From Aquibacillus salsiterrae (GTDB lineage Bacteria > Bacillota > Bacilli > Bacillales > Amphibacillaceae): a stretch of DNA of 64,000 bases. Shown piece after piece: positions 33,861 to 43,031 of the stretch. The stretch lies in NCBI RefSeq assembly GCF_028416595.1, contig NZ_JAMQKC010000001.1, positions 124,001 through 188,000 of the forward strand, written 5' to 3'. Every line of letters begins with the position of its first letter. Positions within the stretch are counted from its first letter, which is position 1. Both the position numbers and the translations under genes were made by a program. The notes under the pieces were generated by a model that made no database searches, was not told the DNA's origin, and worked only from the letters and a program-made list of their open reading frames with translations.

Positions 33861-34550
33861 TCAACGTGAATATACATTTGCTTGTTCCTCTCCATTTAAT
33901 ACACGAAGGGCGCCCATTGCAAGTGACATTACATCATTATCACCAGGATAAACAAAGATATCAGCTATCCAGTCAACTCTATGTGATACCATTGTGACAA
34001 ATGATTGATCAAAAGCAATTGGTCCTATTAGAATAATTCCATCCACTGCCCCGTTTAGCACAACACTCATGGAACCAATTTCTTTAGCAACTTGGTATGC
34101 CATCGCTTGATAGACGCGATTTGCATAAATGTCCCCATTGTTCACTTTGTCTATTATTTCTTCTATGTTATTAGTACCTAAGTAGGCTTTTAAACCTCCT
34201 TGGTTTGTCATTTTTTCACCATTTGTTCACGGGTATACACCCCAGAAAAACACATTTCTATCAGATTTTCAGTAGGAATGGTTCCAGCCCGACCACCAGG
34301 AATGGGTTTGATAAGCCCTCCCCGTCCACATATCGCTGTGAATTTTGATAGGTTTATTCCTTCTTTATGCAACTCATTTAATATAACTTTTGTCCGAAAT
34401 GCGTATTCGTCAATCACGTGGTGATATGGTGCAAGCTCATCCTTGTTATGCAATATTAACATTTCAAACAATAAGCTTATCATTTTCAAATACAGCCCTT
34501 TTTGTTGAGTTTTAACTAGGATTAAATACTAGAATTCGTTTTATTTCTTC
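33861..34550 (-). pseudogene. buk: Butyrate kinase remnant (buk pseudogene)
   Basis: Decayed butyrate kinase. Three pieces align in order with B. subtilis Buk. The N-terminal piece (34545-34490) reads KRILVFNPS, stop, NSTKRAVFENDKLIV, stop. A middle piece (34489-34208) runs from DELAPYHHVIDEYAFR through AICGRGGLIKPIPGG straight into RAGTIPTENLIEMC, skipping about 150 codons. The C-terminal piece (34211-33861) is shifted by one frame in a run of A and ends RVLNGEEQANVYSR. Stops, a large deletion and a frameshift make activity impossible. It keeps the expected place just before lpdV. The usual upstream bcd and ptb are absent. Confidence 0.85.
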
Positions 34551-34787
34551 GAAAACAACCACCACCTAGATATACTAAACCGCTGCCGTTCGTTTTTTCC
34601 ATTGATATGCTTTTGTTTGATTGATACGTTTAAGAAATCTGATTTATTCACAGCTTGAGTGAAATTAATCCAATCCATATTTCTCCATTTAGTAATATAG
34701 ACTTCTAATAGATAACGCTAACTTATCTGCTGTTTTTGTTTTATTTCGGTTATTTTCTCCAGTACAGCATGAATGATCCATTTTCAC

Positions 34788-34955
34788 AGCGCGCCTTGGT
34801 CACCACCGACAAGCAATCTATGTGTCGTTCTTTGACACAAAGATTTTATGCTTAAGACCTCAGGCGGGGTAGGCGCCCGGAGCTAGACAGTTCTTGAATT
34901 TTTTTATCCTAGATGGTGGCTGCAGAAAGCCATGGTCGTTTCTTATCTTTGGTAG
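34788..34955 (+). repeat. Dispersed intergenic repeat, copy B (longest)
   Basis: Contains GCGCGCCTTGGTCACC, a small TGTGTC/GACACA hairpin, CAGGCGGGGTAGGCGCC, GGAGCTAGACAGTTCTTG, a T-rich tract, and a tail starting GATGGTGGCTGCAGAAAGCC. It fills most of the 560-base gap between the buk remnant and yqzF. The rest of that gap (34551-34787) shows no gene that can be supported. Confidence 0.6.
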
Positions 34956-35112
34956 CTTAGATGATGAATGGCATGAACAATACTCTGTCATTTTTATCAC
35001 ACCCTGCACTATTTCACACGTATTAATCTTACCTTTTTATGCATATTTTGGCAAGATGAGGGAGGTTTTCATTTTCTAGGTGCTTTGCTATACTTATGTC
35101 TGAGAGGAATTG

Positions 35113-35364
35113 GTGAACAAAATGAGAATCGTTGCACTAATACTATTAGTTATCCCAGGGATTATCGCTACGTGGGGGGTAAAATTAATTCGGGATGCCG
35201 TGTTCAATGACATTTACCCGTATTTCTTCCACTGGGCAATACAATCACTTATCGGCATTTTGTTATTTATATCAGGATTGGCCTTTATTGGTGGTTTTAT
35301 CTTACATAGAGATAGAAAGAGGAACCTAGCAAAAGGTAGGTTCAAACGAAGAAATAGAAGTTAA
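35113..35364 (+). CDS. yqzF: Small membrane protein YqzF (DUF2627)
   Basis: 83-residue membrane protein of unknown function with two predicted helices (about 5-22 and 37-60). The segment LIRDAVFNDIYPYFF lies between them and a basic tail (HRDRKRNLAKGRFKRR) follows. The pattern matches B. subtilis YqzF, whose gene also lies next to the bkd operon. The start is set at GTG 35113, five bases after AGAGG; ATG at 35122 is possible. It is a single-gene unit. Confidence 0.75.
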   Translation: MNKMRIVALILLVIPGIIATWGVKLIRDAVFNDIYPYFFHWAIQSLIGILLFISGLAFIGGFILHRDRKRNLAKGRFKRRNRS

Positions 35365-35377
35365 CCTTTAAGTGCGT

Positions 35378-35545
35378 GTTCAAAAAGTCGACGAATTAGA
35401 AGCAAGCAGGTCGAGGCGGTGCAGTTCTGAGGACCGAAATGTAGGCTTTCCCTACATGAGGACCGGAAGAACAATCCAACGAAGAGATGCGTAGCTTATC
35501 AGGGAAAAAGCAGTTTCCTTTTTCCTATTTGGTGACTTTTTGAAC
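35378..35545. mobile_element. MITE-like element with 12-bp terminal inverted repeats
   Basis: 168-bp segment with perfect ends GTTCAAAAAGTC and GACTTTTTGAAC. It has no coding capacity and contains an internal hairpin (ATGTAGGCTTTCCCTACAT). CTTTAA occurs at both flanks (35366-35371 and 35551-35556), a possible target duplication though not directly abutting. It looks like a non-autonomous element; no transposase is in the window. Confidence 0.6.
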
Positions 35546-35577
35546 AACCTCTTTAACGATTGATTGGATAACTTATT

Positions 35578-35640
35578 AAGAAATGCGAAGGGCGCCCTGC
35601 GCTAGGCAGCTCTTAGATCTTTTTTATACTTTATTATCTT
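35578..35640 (+). repeat. Dispersed intergenic repeat, copy C
   Basis: AAGAAATGCGAAGGGCGCCC, then GCGCTAGGCAGCTCTTAG and TTTTTTATACTTTATTATC. It is a shorter version of the family, between the MITE-like element and the lysC terminator. Confidence 0.55.
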
Positions 35641-35644
35641 ATTA

Positions 35645-35675
35645 AAAAAACGCTCTAAGTATAAGAGCGTTTTTT
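35645..35675 (-). terminator. Terminator after the aspartokinase gene
   Basis: AAAAAACGCTCT pairs with AGAGCGTTTTTT around an 8-base loop, giving T runs on both strands, about 22 bases past the stop. Confidence 0.9.
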
Positions 35676-35697
35676 AAAGCTTTTATAAGATTAGCAA

Positions 35698-37044
35698 TTA
35701 TTCAAAAAATTCCTGATATAGTGCTTTAACAGCAGCATTAACACCTTCTGCTTTAATGCCAAACATCAATGAGACTTCTGAGGAACCTTGGTTAATCATT
35801 TCCAAGTTAACGTTCGCATGAGTAAACGCTCTCGTTGCTTTTTCTGCAATACCAATTGTACTATTCATACCTTCACCAACAATCATAATTAACGCAAGTC
35901 CTCTTTCAATATTAACTGTGTCTGGATCAAGTTCTTCTTTAATCCGTCTAATTACGATTTCTTCTTTCGTTGGCGTTAGTTGGCTTTCTCTAATAATGAC
36001 TGATAAATCATCAATTCCCGATGGCGTATGTTCAAAGGAGATACCTTCATCTTCCAGAATATTCAATAACTTACGCCCAAATCCTAACTCTCTATTCATT
36101 AAGTATTTACTTACATAAAGACTTAAGAAACCACTATCACTTGCTATTCCAACGACAGGATTTTCACTTGTTTCCTTCTTCGCAACAATAATTGTTCCAA
36201 GTCCGTGTGGATTATTCGTATTTTTAATACAAACAGGAATACTTGCCTTAAATGCCGGAATAAGTGCTTCATCGTGAAAGACAGAAAAACCTGCATAAGA
36301 CAACTCACGCATTTCTTTATAGGTTAGCGACGTAATTTCTTTAGGATTCTCAACGATATTTGGGTTAACACAATAAACAGAATCAACATCGGTAAAGTTT
36401 TCGTATAGGTCTGCATCTACACCAGCTGCTACAATCGAACCAGTGATATCTGAGCCACCACGAGAAAATGTTACTAATTTCCCATCCTTCGTATAGCCAA
36501 AGAAGCCTGGGATGACAACAATTTCTTTTCGTTCACGAAGTTTATACAAGTGCTCGTAGCTTTCTTCAAGAATTTGTGCACTTCCCGGTTCATCACTGAC
36601 AAAAATCCCTGCATCCTTAGGGTTTAAATAAGTAGCCTCAAGTCCAAGCGATATCAAGTAATCACTAAGAACCTTTGCTAGAGAATCTTCGCCAATAGCT
36701 TTTATCGCATCAAGCTTAAGTGCGTCACTGTAGTTAGATGAAAATACACTTTCGACATCTTGTCTTATTTCAGTTGTCACTTGATCAGATATACCTAACT
36801 CATCCGTTATACTTTTAAAACGCTCTAATACTAGTTTTAATTGCAATTCATAGTCATTACCTGATTTGTATGCTTCTCCTAAAGCAATGAGTAAATCAGT
36901 TACCTTGGTATCTTCTTTCGATCGTTTACCAGGTGCCGAAACAACAATTACCCTACGGTCTGAATCGTCCATGATTATGTTAGCAACTTTTCTTAATTGT
37001 TCAGCACTAGCAACTGAACTCCCTCCGAATTTTGCTACTTTCAT
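35698..37044 (-). CDS. Aspartokinase, class III (YclM/ThrD type)
   Basis: Phosphorylates aspartate, the first step to lysine, threonine, methionine and DAP. The 448-residue single-chain enzyme has the kinase N-terminus VAKFGGSSVASAEQ (about 3-16), the FSRGGSDITGS catalytic/ATP segment (about 196-206), and two C-terminal ACT domains starting near 305 (VGIASDSGFLSLYVSK) and near 387 (ALIMIVGEG). The length and lack of an internal beta start fit B. subtilis aspartokinase III. No lysine riboswitch or T-box was found upstream, so control is probably allosteric. Confidence 0.9.
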   Translation of the reverse strand: MKVAKFGGSSVASAEQLRKVANIIMDDSDRRVIVVSAPGKRSKEDTKVTDLLIALGEAYKSGNDYELQLKLVLERFKSITDELGISDQVTTEIRQDVESVFSSNYSDALKLDAIKAIGEDSLAKVLSDYLISLGLEATYLNPKDAGIFVSDEPGSAQILEESYEHLYKLRERKEIVVIPGFFGYTKDGKLVTFSRGGSDITGSIVAAGVDADLYENFTDVDSVYCVNPNIVENPKEITSLTYKEMRELSYAGFSVFHDEALIPAFKASIPVCIKNTNNPHGLGTIIVAKKETSENPVVGIASDSGFLSLYVSKYLMNRELGFGRKLLNILEDEGISFEHTPSGIDDLSVIIRESQLTPTKEEIVIRRIKEELDPDTVNIERGLALIMIVGEGMNSTIGIAEKATRAFTHANVNLEMINQGSSEVSLMFGIKAEGVNAAVKALYQEFFE

Positions 37045-37237
37045 TGTAATTTAACCTCTCCATTTATAAATTTCTGTATCATTCAAAATATTAACACACT
37101 TCCAAAAAAATTGTTATCAGAAACATTGTACCATAACCAACAAATATAGCGAATAAGCAAGCAACTTTAGTTAATCCTGTTCATTTGTTAAAATATGTGG
37201 CTATTCCCCTGGAAACAATACAATAACAAAGTTTCTT

Positions 37238-37380
37238 TTAAGAAAAGCAAAAGCCGCCTTGCCCAGCTCAAGATTTCAGGCGGGGTAGGTGCCTTTAGCT
37301 AGACAGCTCTTCGGTTTTTTTATCTTTTACAATAAGCACACCCGATTGTCTAGCTTCAGCGCCTAGCCCCTTAGGTTCAC
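37238..37380 (+). repeat. Dispersed intergenic repeats, copy D plus an inverted fragment
   Basis: AAGAAAAGCAAAAGCCGCCT, CAGGCGGGGTAGGTGCC, GCTAGACAGCTCTTCGG and TTTTTTTATC (37238-37327). It is followed by TTGTCTAGCTTCAGCGCC (37347-37364), which is the core in opposite orientation. This occupies most of the gap between aspartokinase and the CAP gene; 37045-37237 shows no structure I can name. Confidence 0.6.
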
Positions 37381-37389
37381 TCTTCTTTT

Positions 37390-37989
37390 CTACTTCTTTA
37401 TAAACATTTGCGTCCAATAATTTCCATTCTTTACATAGCCGACACCAATATGTGTATATTTTGGACTTAGGATATTTTTTCTATGCCCTTCACTTTTCAT
37501 CCAGCCCGAAACAACTTCTTGTGGTGTTTGTTGACCTCTAGCAAGATTTTCAGCAGCACTAGTGTAGTTGATGCCGAAATTAGTCATCATGGTAAATGGA
37601 GAACCGTAAGTAGGACTCGTGTGCGAAAAATATCCTTTATCACGCATGTCCTGTGACTTATACCTTGCAACCCTTGATAATTGCCAGTCTTGTTTTAATG
37701 CAGGAAGACCGTATTTAGCTCGTTCCTGGTTCGTTAATTTGATAACTTGGTTTTCAATTGATTTAATCTCATCAATATTCGGTATCGTTAACTTTTGCTT
37801 CGGATAAATCAATCGCGGATTTTTAATTTGTGGATTTGCATCAATAATTTCAGATAAACCAATTTTATATTTTACCGAAATCTTCCACATGCTATCCCCT
37901 GGTTGGACAATATAAGTACTTGCAGCGAACGTTGATGTCGGAACAATCAGTGCCAGAACAACAGTTAGTACAAACATTATTTTTTTCAT
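37390..37989 (-). CDS. Exported LysM-CAP domain protein
   Basis: 199-residue secreted protein. It has a signal peptide (about 1-22), one LysM peptidoglycan-binding domain (TYIVQPGDSMWKISVKYKIG, about 25-70) and a CAP/SCP domain (about 80-198). The CAP signatures are LTNQERAKYGLPAL, YFSHTSP and GWMKSEGHRKNILSPKYTHI. The pattern is like spore-coat or germination-associated YkwD-type proteins of Bacillus. The molecular role is unknown. It is transcribed alone. Confidence 0.85.
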   Translation of the reverse strand: MKKIMFVLTVVLALIVPTSTFAASTYIVQPGDSMWKISVKYKIGLSEIIDANPQIKNPRLIYPKQKLTIPNIDEIKSIENQVIKLTNQERAKYGLPALKQDWQLSRVARYKSQDMRDKGYFSHTSPTYGSPFTMMTNFGINYTSAAENLARGQQTPQEVVSGWMKSEGHRKNILSPKYTHIGVGYVKNGNYWTQMFIKK

Positions 37990-38296
37990 TTTTTATTACC
38001 TCCTCACTCATTAAAATCCCTCTATTTGTTTCAAATATTCTTGTAAAGTTAGAATATTAAAATAAAAGGAGGTAACAGAGATGCTAATATAAAAAAGGTA
38101 CTTTAGACTATTCATTTTTGTATTTAGATAAAAAGGTCTAAAAGAGCCCAAACGCAGACAACATTCAGTGACAATCACGTCCTGCTTAGCACTTGTCCTT
38201 TTCCCCAATAAAAATGCTATAAGTAATTATCCTTCCACCAGAATCATCACCTAAAGATTGAATCTAAGTTTGCTCATAAAAAATAACCAGCCTATA

Positions 38297-38345
38297 TTGA
38301 CGGAGCTAGACAGCTCTTGCATTTTTTATATTTTCTTATCTAGTA
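38297..38345 (+). repeat. Dispersed intergenic repeat, copy E
   Basis: Carries only the right part of the family: CGGAGCTAGACAGCTCTTGC followed by ATTTTTTATATTTTCTTATC. It lies in the 37990-38537 gap, which otherwise holds only the terminator of spo0A. Confidence 0.6.
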
Positions 38346-38391
38346 AAAAAGACTCGAATATTGCCAAATAATTTGCAATTTCATTCAACGT

Positions 38392-38441
38392 AAAAAACCC
38401 CCTTTTTCCATCATGATTTACATCATAACGAACAAAGGGGA
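38392..38441 (-). terminator. Terminator after spo0A
   Basis: CCCCTTT pairs with AAAGGGG (38440-38434 with 38405-38399) around a long AT-rich loop that can itself pair (ATGATGTAAATCAT), followed on the minus strand by TTTTTT. Confidence 0.75.
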
Positions 38442-38537
38442 TTTATCATCCCTACCATTACTTTTTGTATATTTATCGGTGTTTTCTTCTCATTTATAAT
38501 TTTTACTAACCATTATAAACCTTGATATACCTAAAGG

Positions 38538-39323
38538 TTAGCTAGCCCGGTGCTCCAATCGCAGTCGGTCGGCAACCATCGCTATAAATTCACTGTTGGT
38601 CGGCTTTGCTTTTGAAATACTAACCGTATATCCAAACAAGGATGAAATGGAATCCATATTACCACGGCTCCAAGCCACTTCAATAGCATGACGGATTGCC
38701 CGCTCAACTCTCGAAGCAGTAGTATTGTATTTTTTGGCAATGTCTGGATAAAGAACTTTCGTAATCGAGCCAAGTAATTCAATGTCTTTATATACCATCG
38801 TTATTGCCTCTCTTAAGTACATGTAGCCTTTAATGTGTGCGGGCACACCAATTTCATGAATGATATGTGTAATATTTGCTTCCAAATCATGCTTTCTATT
38901 CTCCGTAGCTACTTTAGTTTTTGCTGATTTTGTACCAATTGATGGAGCAACTCCATGGACTTGTCTAATTTGCTCAGCTAAGTTCTCAAGATCAAATGGT
39001 TTCAGAATAAAATAAGAAGCACCCAAGTCAACGGCTTTCTTTGTAACTTCCTCTTGTCCAAAAGCAGTTAACATGATGACATTTGGATGCTTGGCTCTTT
39101 CAAGCTCTTTCACTTTACCTAAAACAGCCAATCCATCCACATGTGGCATAATAATGTCAAGAACCAAGACATCTGGTTCGATATTTTCTAATAATTCTAA
39201 ACAATCTTTCCCATTATATGCTGTCCCGACAACTTCAAGGTCTGATTGGTCATCTAAGTACTCTACCATCATTTGAATTAATTCTCTGTTGTCATCGACT
39301 AAACACACTTTAATTTTTTCCAC
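38538..39323 (-). CDS. spo0A: Sporulation master regulator Spo0A
   Basis: Response regulator that starts sporulation when phosphorylated. The 261 residues comprise a receiver domain with D10/D11 acidic pocket, phospho-acceptor D56 (VLVLDIIMP), conserved Thr (MLTAFGQ) and Lys (ILKPFD), a variable linker, and the Spo0A DNA-binding domain. That domain carries [19 protein letters not shown] and the recognition helix [20 protein letters not shown]. The start is set at GTG 39323, because AAGGAGG lies 8 bases upstream and B. subtilis Spo0A also begins at that GTG (MEKIKVC). An ATG 18 bases earlier has an alternative site. 0A boxes upstream indicate autoregulation. Confidence 0.96.
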   Translation of the reverse strand: MEKIKVCLVDDNRELIQMMVEYLDDQSDLEVVGTAYNGKDCLELLENIEPDVLVLDIIMPHVDGLAVLGKVKELERAKHPNVIMLTAFGQEEVTKKAVDLGASYFILKPFDLENLAEQIRQVHGVAPSIGTKSAKTKVATENRKHDLEANITHIIHEIGVPAHIKGYMYLREAITMVYKDIELLGSITKVLYPDIAKKYNTTASRVERAIRHAIEVAWSRGNMDSISSLFGYTVSISKAKPTNSEFIAMVADRLRLEHRAS

Positions 39324-39370
39324 TTTTTGTTCCTCCTTCATGTAGTTCCTCCTCGGTTCCACGTTACAAA

Positions 39371-39499
39371 TTCGACACAAGTTCAATAATTCCTTCTTTT
39401 CCGGAAAAAAACTTATATTTATCCTCTTTTGCTTTGATTTTCTCTAAATTACTCTTAATTTCGATTAATTTTGACAAACAACAAGACAAGTTTGTCGAA
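39371..39499 (-). promoter_or_regulatory. spo0A control region with three 0A boxes
   Basis: Sites matching TTTGTCRAA: TTTGTCAAA (minus, 39478-39470) and TTTGTCGAA (plus, 39491-39499) are exact; TGTGTCGAA (minus, 39379-39371) matches seven of nine positions counting the TGTCGAA core. AGAGGATAAA (minus, 39429-39420) fits a sigma-H -35, though its -10 is weak. B. subtilis spo0A has a sigma-H promoter and 0A boxes in the same arrangement. Confidence 0.65.
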
Positions 39500-39547
39500 T
39501 AATCTTTACCTTATTTTAACATACTTAGCAGAAAAGTCCTAAGACAA

Positions 39548-39590
39548 TAATATGAAGCTGGACGTAGCTGTCGCTGAATGTTATCCATGC
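39548..39590 (+). repeat. Dispersed intergenic repeat, copy F (variant tail)
   Basis: GCTGGACGTAGCTGTCGCTG, then a TGTTATCC block, closely like 59774-59803 (GCTGGACGTGGCTGCCGCTA, then TGGTATCC). It is a sub-family of the dispersed repeat. Confidence 0.5.
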
Positions 39591-39600
39591 TTATCTTGCA

Positions 39601-39640
39601 AAGAAAAAGGTAACCCAAAATATTGGGTTACCTTTTTCTT
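39601..39640 (-). terminator. Terminator after spoIVB
   Basis: AAGAAAAAGGTAACCCAA pairs with TTGGGTTACCTTTTTCTT around a 4-base loop, overlapping the spoIVB stop codon. It is symmetrical and may act both ways. Confidence 0.85.
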
Positions 39641-40919
39641 AGCCTGCTTGTTGCTGGTCCTTATAAATATCGATTCCTGCCTCATTTAACATCCATTCAA
39701 TGAAAACACCGTAACCAGACGTAGGATCGTTTACAAAAACATGTGTAACTGCTCCAATAACCTTGCCATTTTGAATAATCGGACTACCACTCATCCCTTG
39801 AACAATTCCACCTGTTTTCTCAAGAAGTTCCTTATCGGTGATTTTAACAATCATCCCTTTTGTTTCGGGATACTTTTGTGGAACACTATTGATTATTTTC
39901 ACGTCAAATTCTTCAACTTTTTCTCCCTCAACAACGGTTAGTATTTTCGCTGGACCTTCTTCCACTTCGTTTGATAATGCTATCGGCATTGGTTTGTTCC
40001 ACTTACCATTTGATATTTGCTTATTTAGTTTACCAAATACCCCGAATGGTGTGTTTTCTGTGATATTACCGATAACTCCTTCTTTTGCTGAAAACTCTGC
40101 TCTTTTTTCTCCAGGGGTACCATTTGAACCTTTATTAATCGATTTAACTGTAGATCGTACAATCGTACCATCATTTATTTCGATAGGCTTTCTTGTATCC
40201 ATATCGGAAATAACATGTCCTAGTGCACCATACTTTTTCGATTTTGGATCATAAAAAGTCATTGTTCCGATACCTGCTGCTGAATCACGAATATATAACC
40301 CAATTCGGTATTCATTATCTCTTTTATCAAGATACGGTTTCAAATCGGTTGTAAAAGTTTCTTTTCCTCTTTTTACTTCTACCGAAAGCGATTCACCTTT
40401 TTCACCAGCCTCTTTAACAAACGGGGCAACGTCTTTCATACTACTGATTTCTTGATCATTAATGCTCAATATTGTATCACCAACTTTAATCTCTGCATCT
40501 TCGCCTGGAGATACTTCTCCCTCATCTGTCTTAACAAGGTGATGGCCTACAACTAAAACGCCTAACGTTTGTAAATTAACTCCAATTGATTGTCCACCTG
40601 GGATCACTTTGAAATCCTCGAGAACATCCACATTAACTTTCTTTATTGGTAATCCAGCCAGTTCATACACTATATTACTTTCACCGTTTGCAACTGTTTC
40701 AAACTCAGAGGAGTTCATTGCTTGAATTACTTCATTTGAATTTGAACTTTTAACTTTAACGTTTCTTCCCATTGCAGGAACACTTATTGGGTTGTTTGAA
40801 TTAAACGTAGTAATTTGATTCGGTATTGAAAGGTAAGTCTGTACAGGTGTAATGAATGGAATACACAGGAAAGCAACAAGGAGCAATATGCCTATTCCAT
40901 TTCGAATTGCCTTATACAT
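39639..40919 (-). CDS. spoIVB: SpoIVB serine peptidase (S55), sigma-K checkpoint
   Basis: Forespore protease that is exported and cleaves SpoIVFA, releasing pro-sigma-K processing in the mother cell. The 426 residues (same as B. subtilis) include an N-terminal membrane anchor ([18 protein letters not shown]), a PDZ domain (about 105-190, [15 protein letters not shown] through [10 protein letters not shown]), and the SA-clan peptidase domain. Its catalytic His lies in [13 protein letters not shown] and its Ser in [18 protein letters not shown]. Its place between recN and spo0A is conserved in Bacillus. Confidence 0.95.
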   Translation of the reverse strand: MYKAIRNGIGILLLVAFLCIPFITPVQTYLSIPNQITTFNSNNPISVPAMGRNVKVKSSNSNEVIQAMNSSEFETVANGESNIVYELAGLPIKKVNVDVLEDFKVIPGGQSIGVNLQTLGVLVVGHHLVKTDEGEVSPGEDAEIKVGDTILSINDQEISSMKDVAPFVKEAGEKGESLSVEVKRGKETFTTDLKPYLDKRDNEYRIGLYIRDSAAGIGTMTFYDPKSKKYGALGHVISDMDTRKPIEINDGTIVRSTVKSINKGSNGTPGEKRAEFSAKEGVIGNITENTPFGVFGKLNKQISNGKWNKPMPIALSNEVEEGPAKILTVVEGEKVEEFDVKIINSVPQKYPETKGMIVKITDKELLEKTGGIVQGMSGSPIIQNGKVIGAVTHVFVNDPTSGYGVFIEWMLNEAGIDIYKDQQQAG

Positions 40920-41210
40920 GTTTTCACTCTCCTCGTTCCTAACCCATATTTTTTTATCTGTACTTCTAATTTGACCTTAGTTCACACTTTTTAAACCCTG
41001 AAAAGTTCTCTTATAAGGGGTAACTTTTCCTCCATTGTCAATTAATTTCCTTGTATAAATGCTGATAAGATTATTATTCCTATTTGGAGGTCAACCATTC
41101 AGACTAAGTGGAGGTAGAAGTGGCAGGTACCATTTGATTACAATCAGGGTTTCGGGGTTTGGAGAGCGTCGTATCACAGCAACGAGCCTGATGATACAGA
41201 CTCGCATTTT

Positions 41211-42941
41211 TCAGTTATGCTTTTTCTTGAGTTTTTCTGCTAAATGAATTAATTCACGCGCATGGTCCATAGAAGTTTCGGTCAATTCAGATCCAGTAAT
41301 CATCCGTCCCAATTCAATCACGCGTTCTTCTACTGATAAATCCTTTACTGTCGTGTTTGTCCGACTATCTTTCACATGCTTTTCAATTAACAAATGGGTA
41401 TCAGCCATTGACGCTACTTGTGGTAAATGCGTAATACAAAGTACTTGGGATTTAGTTGAAATCCCATAAATTTTCTCGGCGATAGATTGAGCAACTCTTC
41501 CACTAACTCCAGTATCAACTTCATCAAAAATAACACTGGTTACCCCTTGGTGTTTTGCAAAAATCTTTTTAAGTGCAAGCATTATTCTTGATAATTCTCC
41601 ACCTGAAGCAACTTTACTGATTTCTTTAAGAGGCTCTCCTGGATTTGTAGTTATTAAAAACTTGACGACATCACATCCAATAGGCGTTAATTGTACTGGC
41701 ACTCCACCTAAAACAGGGTCTGTCGTGTTTCCTTTTTTCAACTCAACCGAGACTTCAAATATAGCCTTTTCTAAATAAAGGTCTTTTAATTCCTGGTGGA
41801 TTTGGACTGTAAGTATTTGTGCAGCTTTTATTCTCGTCTCACGGAGATGCTTCGCTTCTAACAATACATCAGCACTTTTCCCTTCCACATCTTCTTGCAA
41901 TTTCTGCAAATGCGAATCTCGATTTTTAATTTGATCAATCTCTTCTTCAACTTTTGATGCGTACTCTAAAATTTCTTCTACTGTTTTGCCATATTTTTTC
42001 TTTAAACGATTTATTTCATTCAATCTAGATTCAATACTATTTAGTCTTTCTGGATCAAATTCTAAGCCGTCAAGATAATTTCTAAGCTCAAATGTCAGTT
42101 CCTCAATTAAGTAATAATGGTTCGTAAGTAATTCTTTTTTGTTTTGAAGCTGATCGTCGTAAGTACTTGCTGTTTCTAGTCCATTTAACGCCAATGAAAG
42201 CCAATCCAGACCTTTTTGTTCTCCGTACAAAGCATTATACGCATCCTTTAGCCCAGCAAAGATCCGTTCATAATTAGCTAATTTATTTCGTTCTTCTGTA
42301 AGCTCTATATCTTCGTTTGGAATTAAATTAGCATTTTCTAATTCACTTAATTGGAACTGTAACAAGTCTAAACGCTGCGCCATTTCCTGCTCATTTTCAC
42401 TTAATTCCTTATAACGTTTCTTTAAAGAATGAAGCTGTCGATATTCTTTATCATATGCTTGTTTTGCTTGGCTGATTTGATCATGATTAAACCCATCCAA
42501 TAATTCTATGTGTCGGTCGGTGTCCATTAGTGACTGTGTTTCATGTTGGCTATGGATGTCGATCAACGTCTTGCCAAACTCTCTTAGGATACCTAGTGTT
42601 ACTAACTTACCATTTACTCTGCATATACTCTTCCCACTAGAAGTTATCGTTCGATGCAAAACAACCATGCCGTCTAGGTCAATATCAATTCCGAATTCTT
42701 TTCCTTTTGCGAAAACAGCATGTCCCACTGGAACGGTGAATAGCCCTTCTAGCATAGCTTTTTTTGTTCCGTACCGAATAAATTCAACTGACCCTCTTCC
42801 GCCAGATAAAAGTCCAACCGCATCAATAATAATCGATTTCCCAGCACCAGTTTCTCCGGATAATACAGTTAATCCCTCGTTGAAAGTAATCGTTATTTCT
42901 TCAATAATTGCAAAATCTTTAATGGATAGCTCGGTAAGCAT
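41211..42941 (-). CDS. recN: DNA repair protein RecN
   Basis: SMC-like ATPase that acts early in double-strand break repair. The 576 residues (same length as B. subtilis RecN) have Walker A GETGAGKS (about 29-36), the Q-loop region, a central coiled coil (about 160-370), and the ABC signature ISKVASGGELSRIMLALK. Walker B is VIFDEVDTGVSG, and the H-loop is VLCITHLPQVASMADTH. It follows ahrC, as in B. subtilis. The 290 bases after the stop contain a CGAGTCTG/CAGGCTCG hairpin without T run. Confidence 0.95.
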   Translation of the reverse strand: MLTELSIKDFAIIEEITITFNEGLTVLSGETGAGKSIIIDAVGLLSGGRGSVEFIRYGTKKAMLEGLFTVPVGHAVFAKGKEFGIDIDLDGMVVLHRTITSSGKSICRVNGKLVTLGILREFGKTLIDIHSQHETQSLMDTDRHIELLDGFNHDQISQAKQAYDKEYRQLHSLKKRYKELSENEQEMAQRLDLLQFQLSELENANLIPNEDIELTEERNKLANYERIFAGLKDAYNALYGEQKGLDWLSLALNGLETASTYDDQLQNKKELLTNHYYLIEELTFELRNYLDGLEFDPERLNSIESRLNEINRLKKKYGKTVEEILEYASKVEEEIDQIKNRDSHLQKLQEDVEGKSADVLLEAKHLRETRIKAAQILTVQIHQELKDLYLEKAIFEVSVELKKGNTTDPVLGGVPVQLTPIGCDVVKFLITTNPGEPLKEISKVASGGELSRIMLALKKIFAKHQGVTSVIFDEVDTGVSGRVAQSIAEKIYGISTKSQVLCITHLPQVASMADTHLLIEKHVKDSRTNTTVKDLSVEERVIELGRMITGSELTETSMDHARELIHLAEKLKKKHN

Positions 42942-43031
42942 TCCTGTTCACCCCAATTTTATTATACGAGGTTGTTTCTTTTTTAAGATTTGTCTCATTT
43001 TTATTGTGTAGCCTATCAACCTAATTTAAAA

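Noticed and set aside
34894-35079. Plus-strand 61-codon ORF
   Set aside because: Largely made of the dispersed repeat tail and flanking AT-rich DNA; no ribosome binding site or family features.
37045-37237. Lysine riboswitch or T-box in front of aspartokinase
   Set aside because: No stacked helices, antiterminator pair, T-box sequence or lysine-aptamer pattern could be found; only a plain AT-rich leader.
38011-38208. Minus-strand 65-codon ORF between the CAP gene and spo0A
   Set aside because: No convincing ribosome binding site, no homology recognised, and poor codon pattern; treated as chance.
41059-41247. Plus-strand 62-codon ORF upstream of spoIVB
   Set aside because: Overlaps the 3' end of recN in antisense and has no start signal or family pattern.
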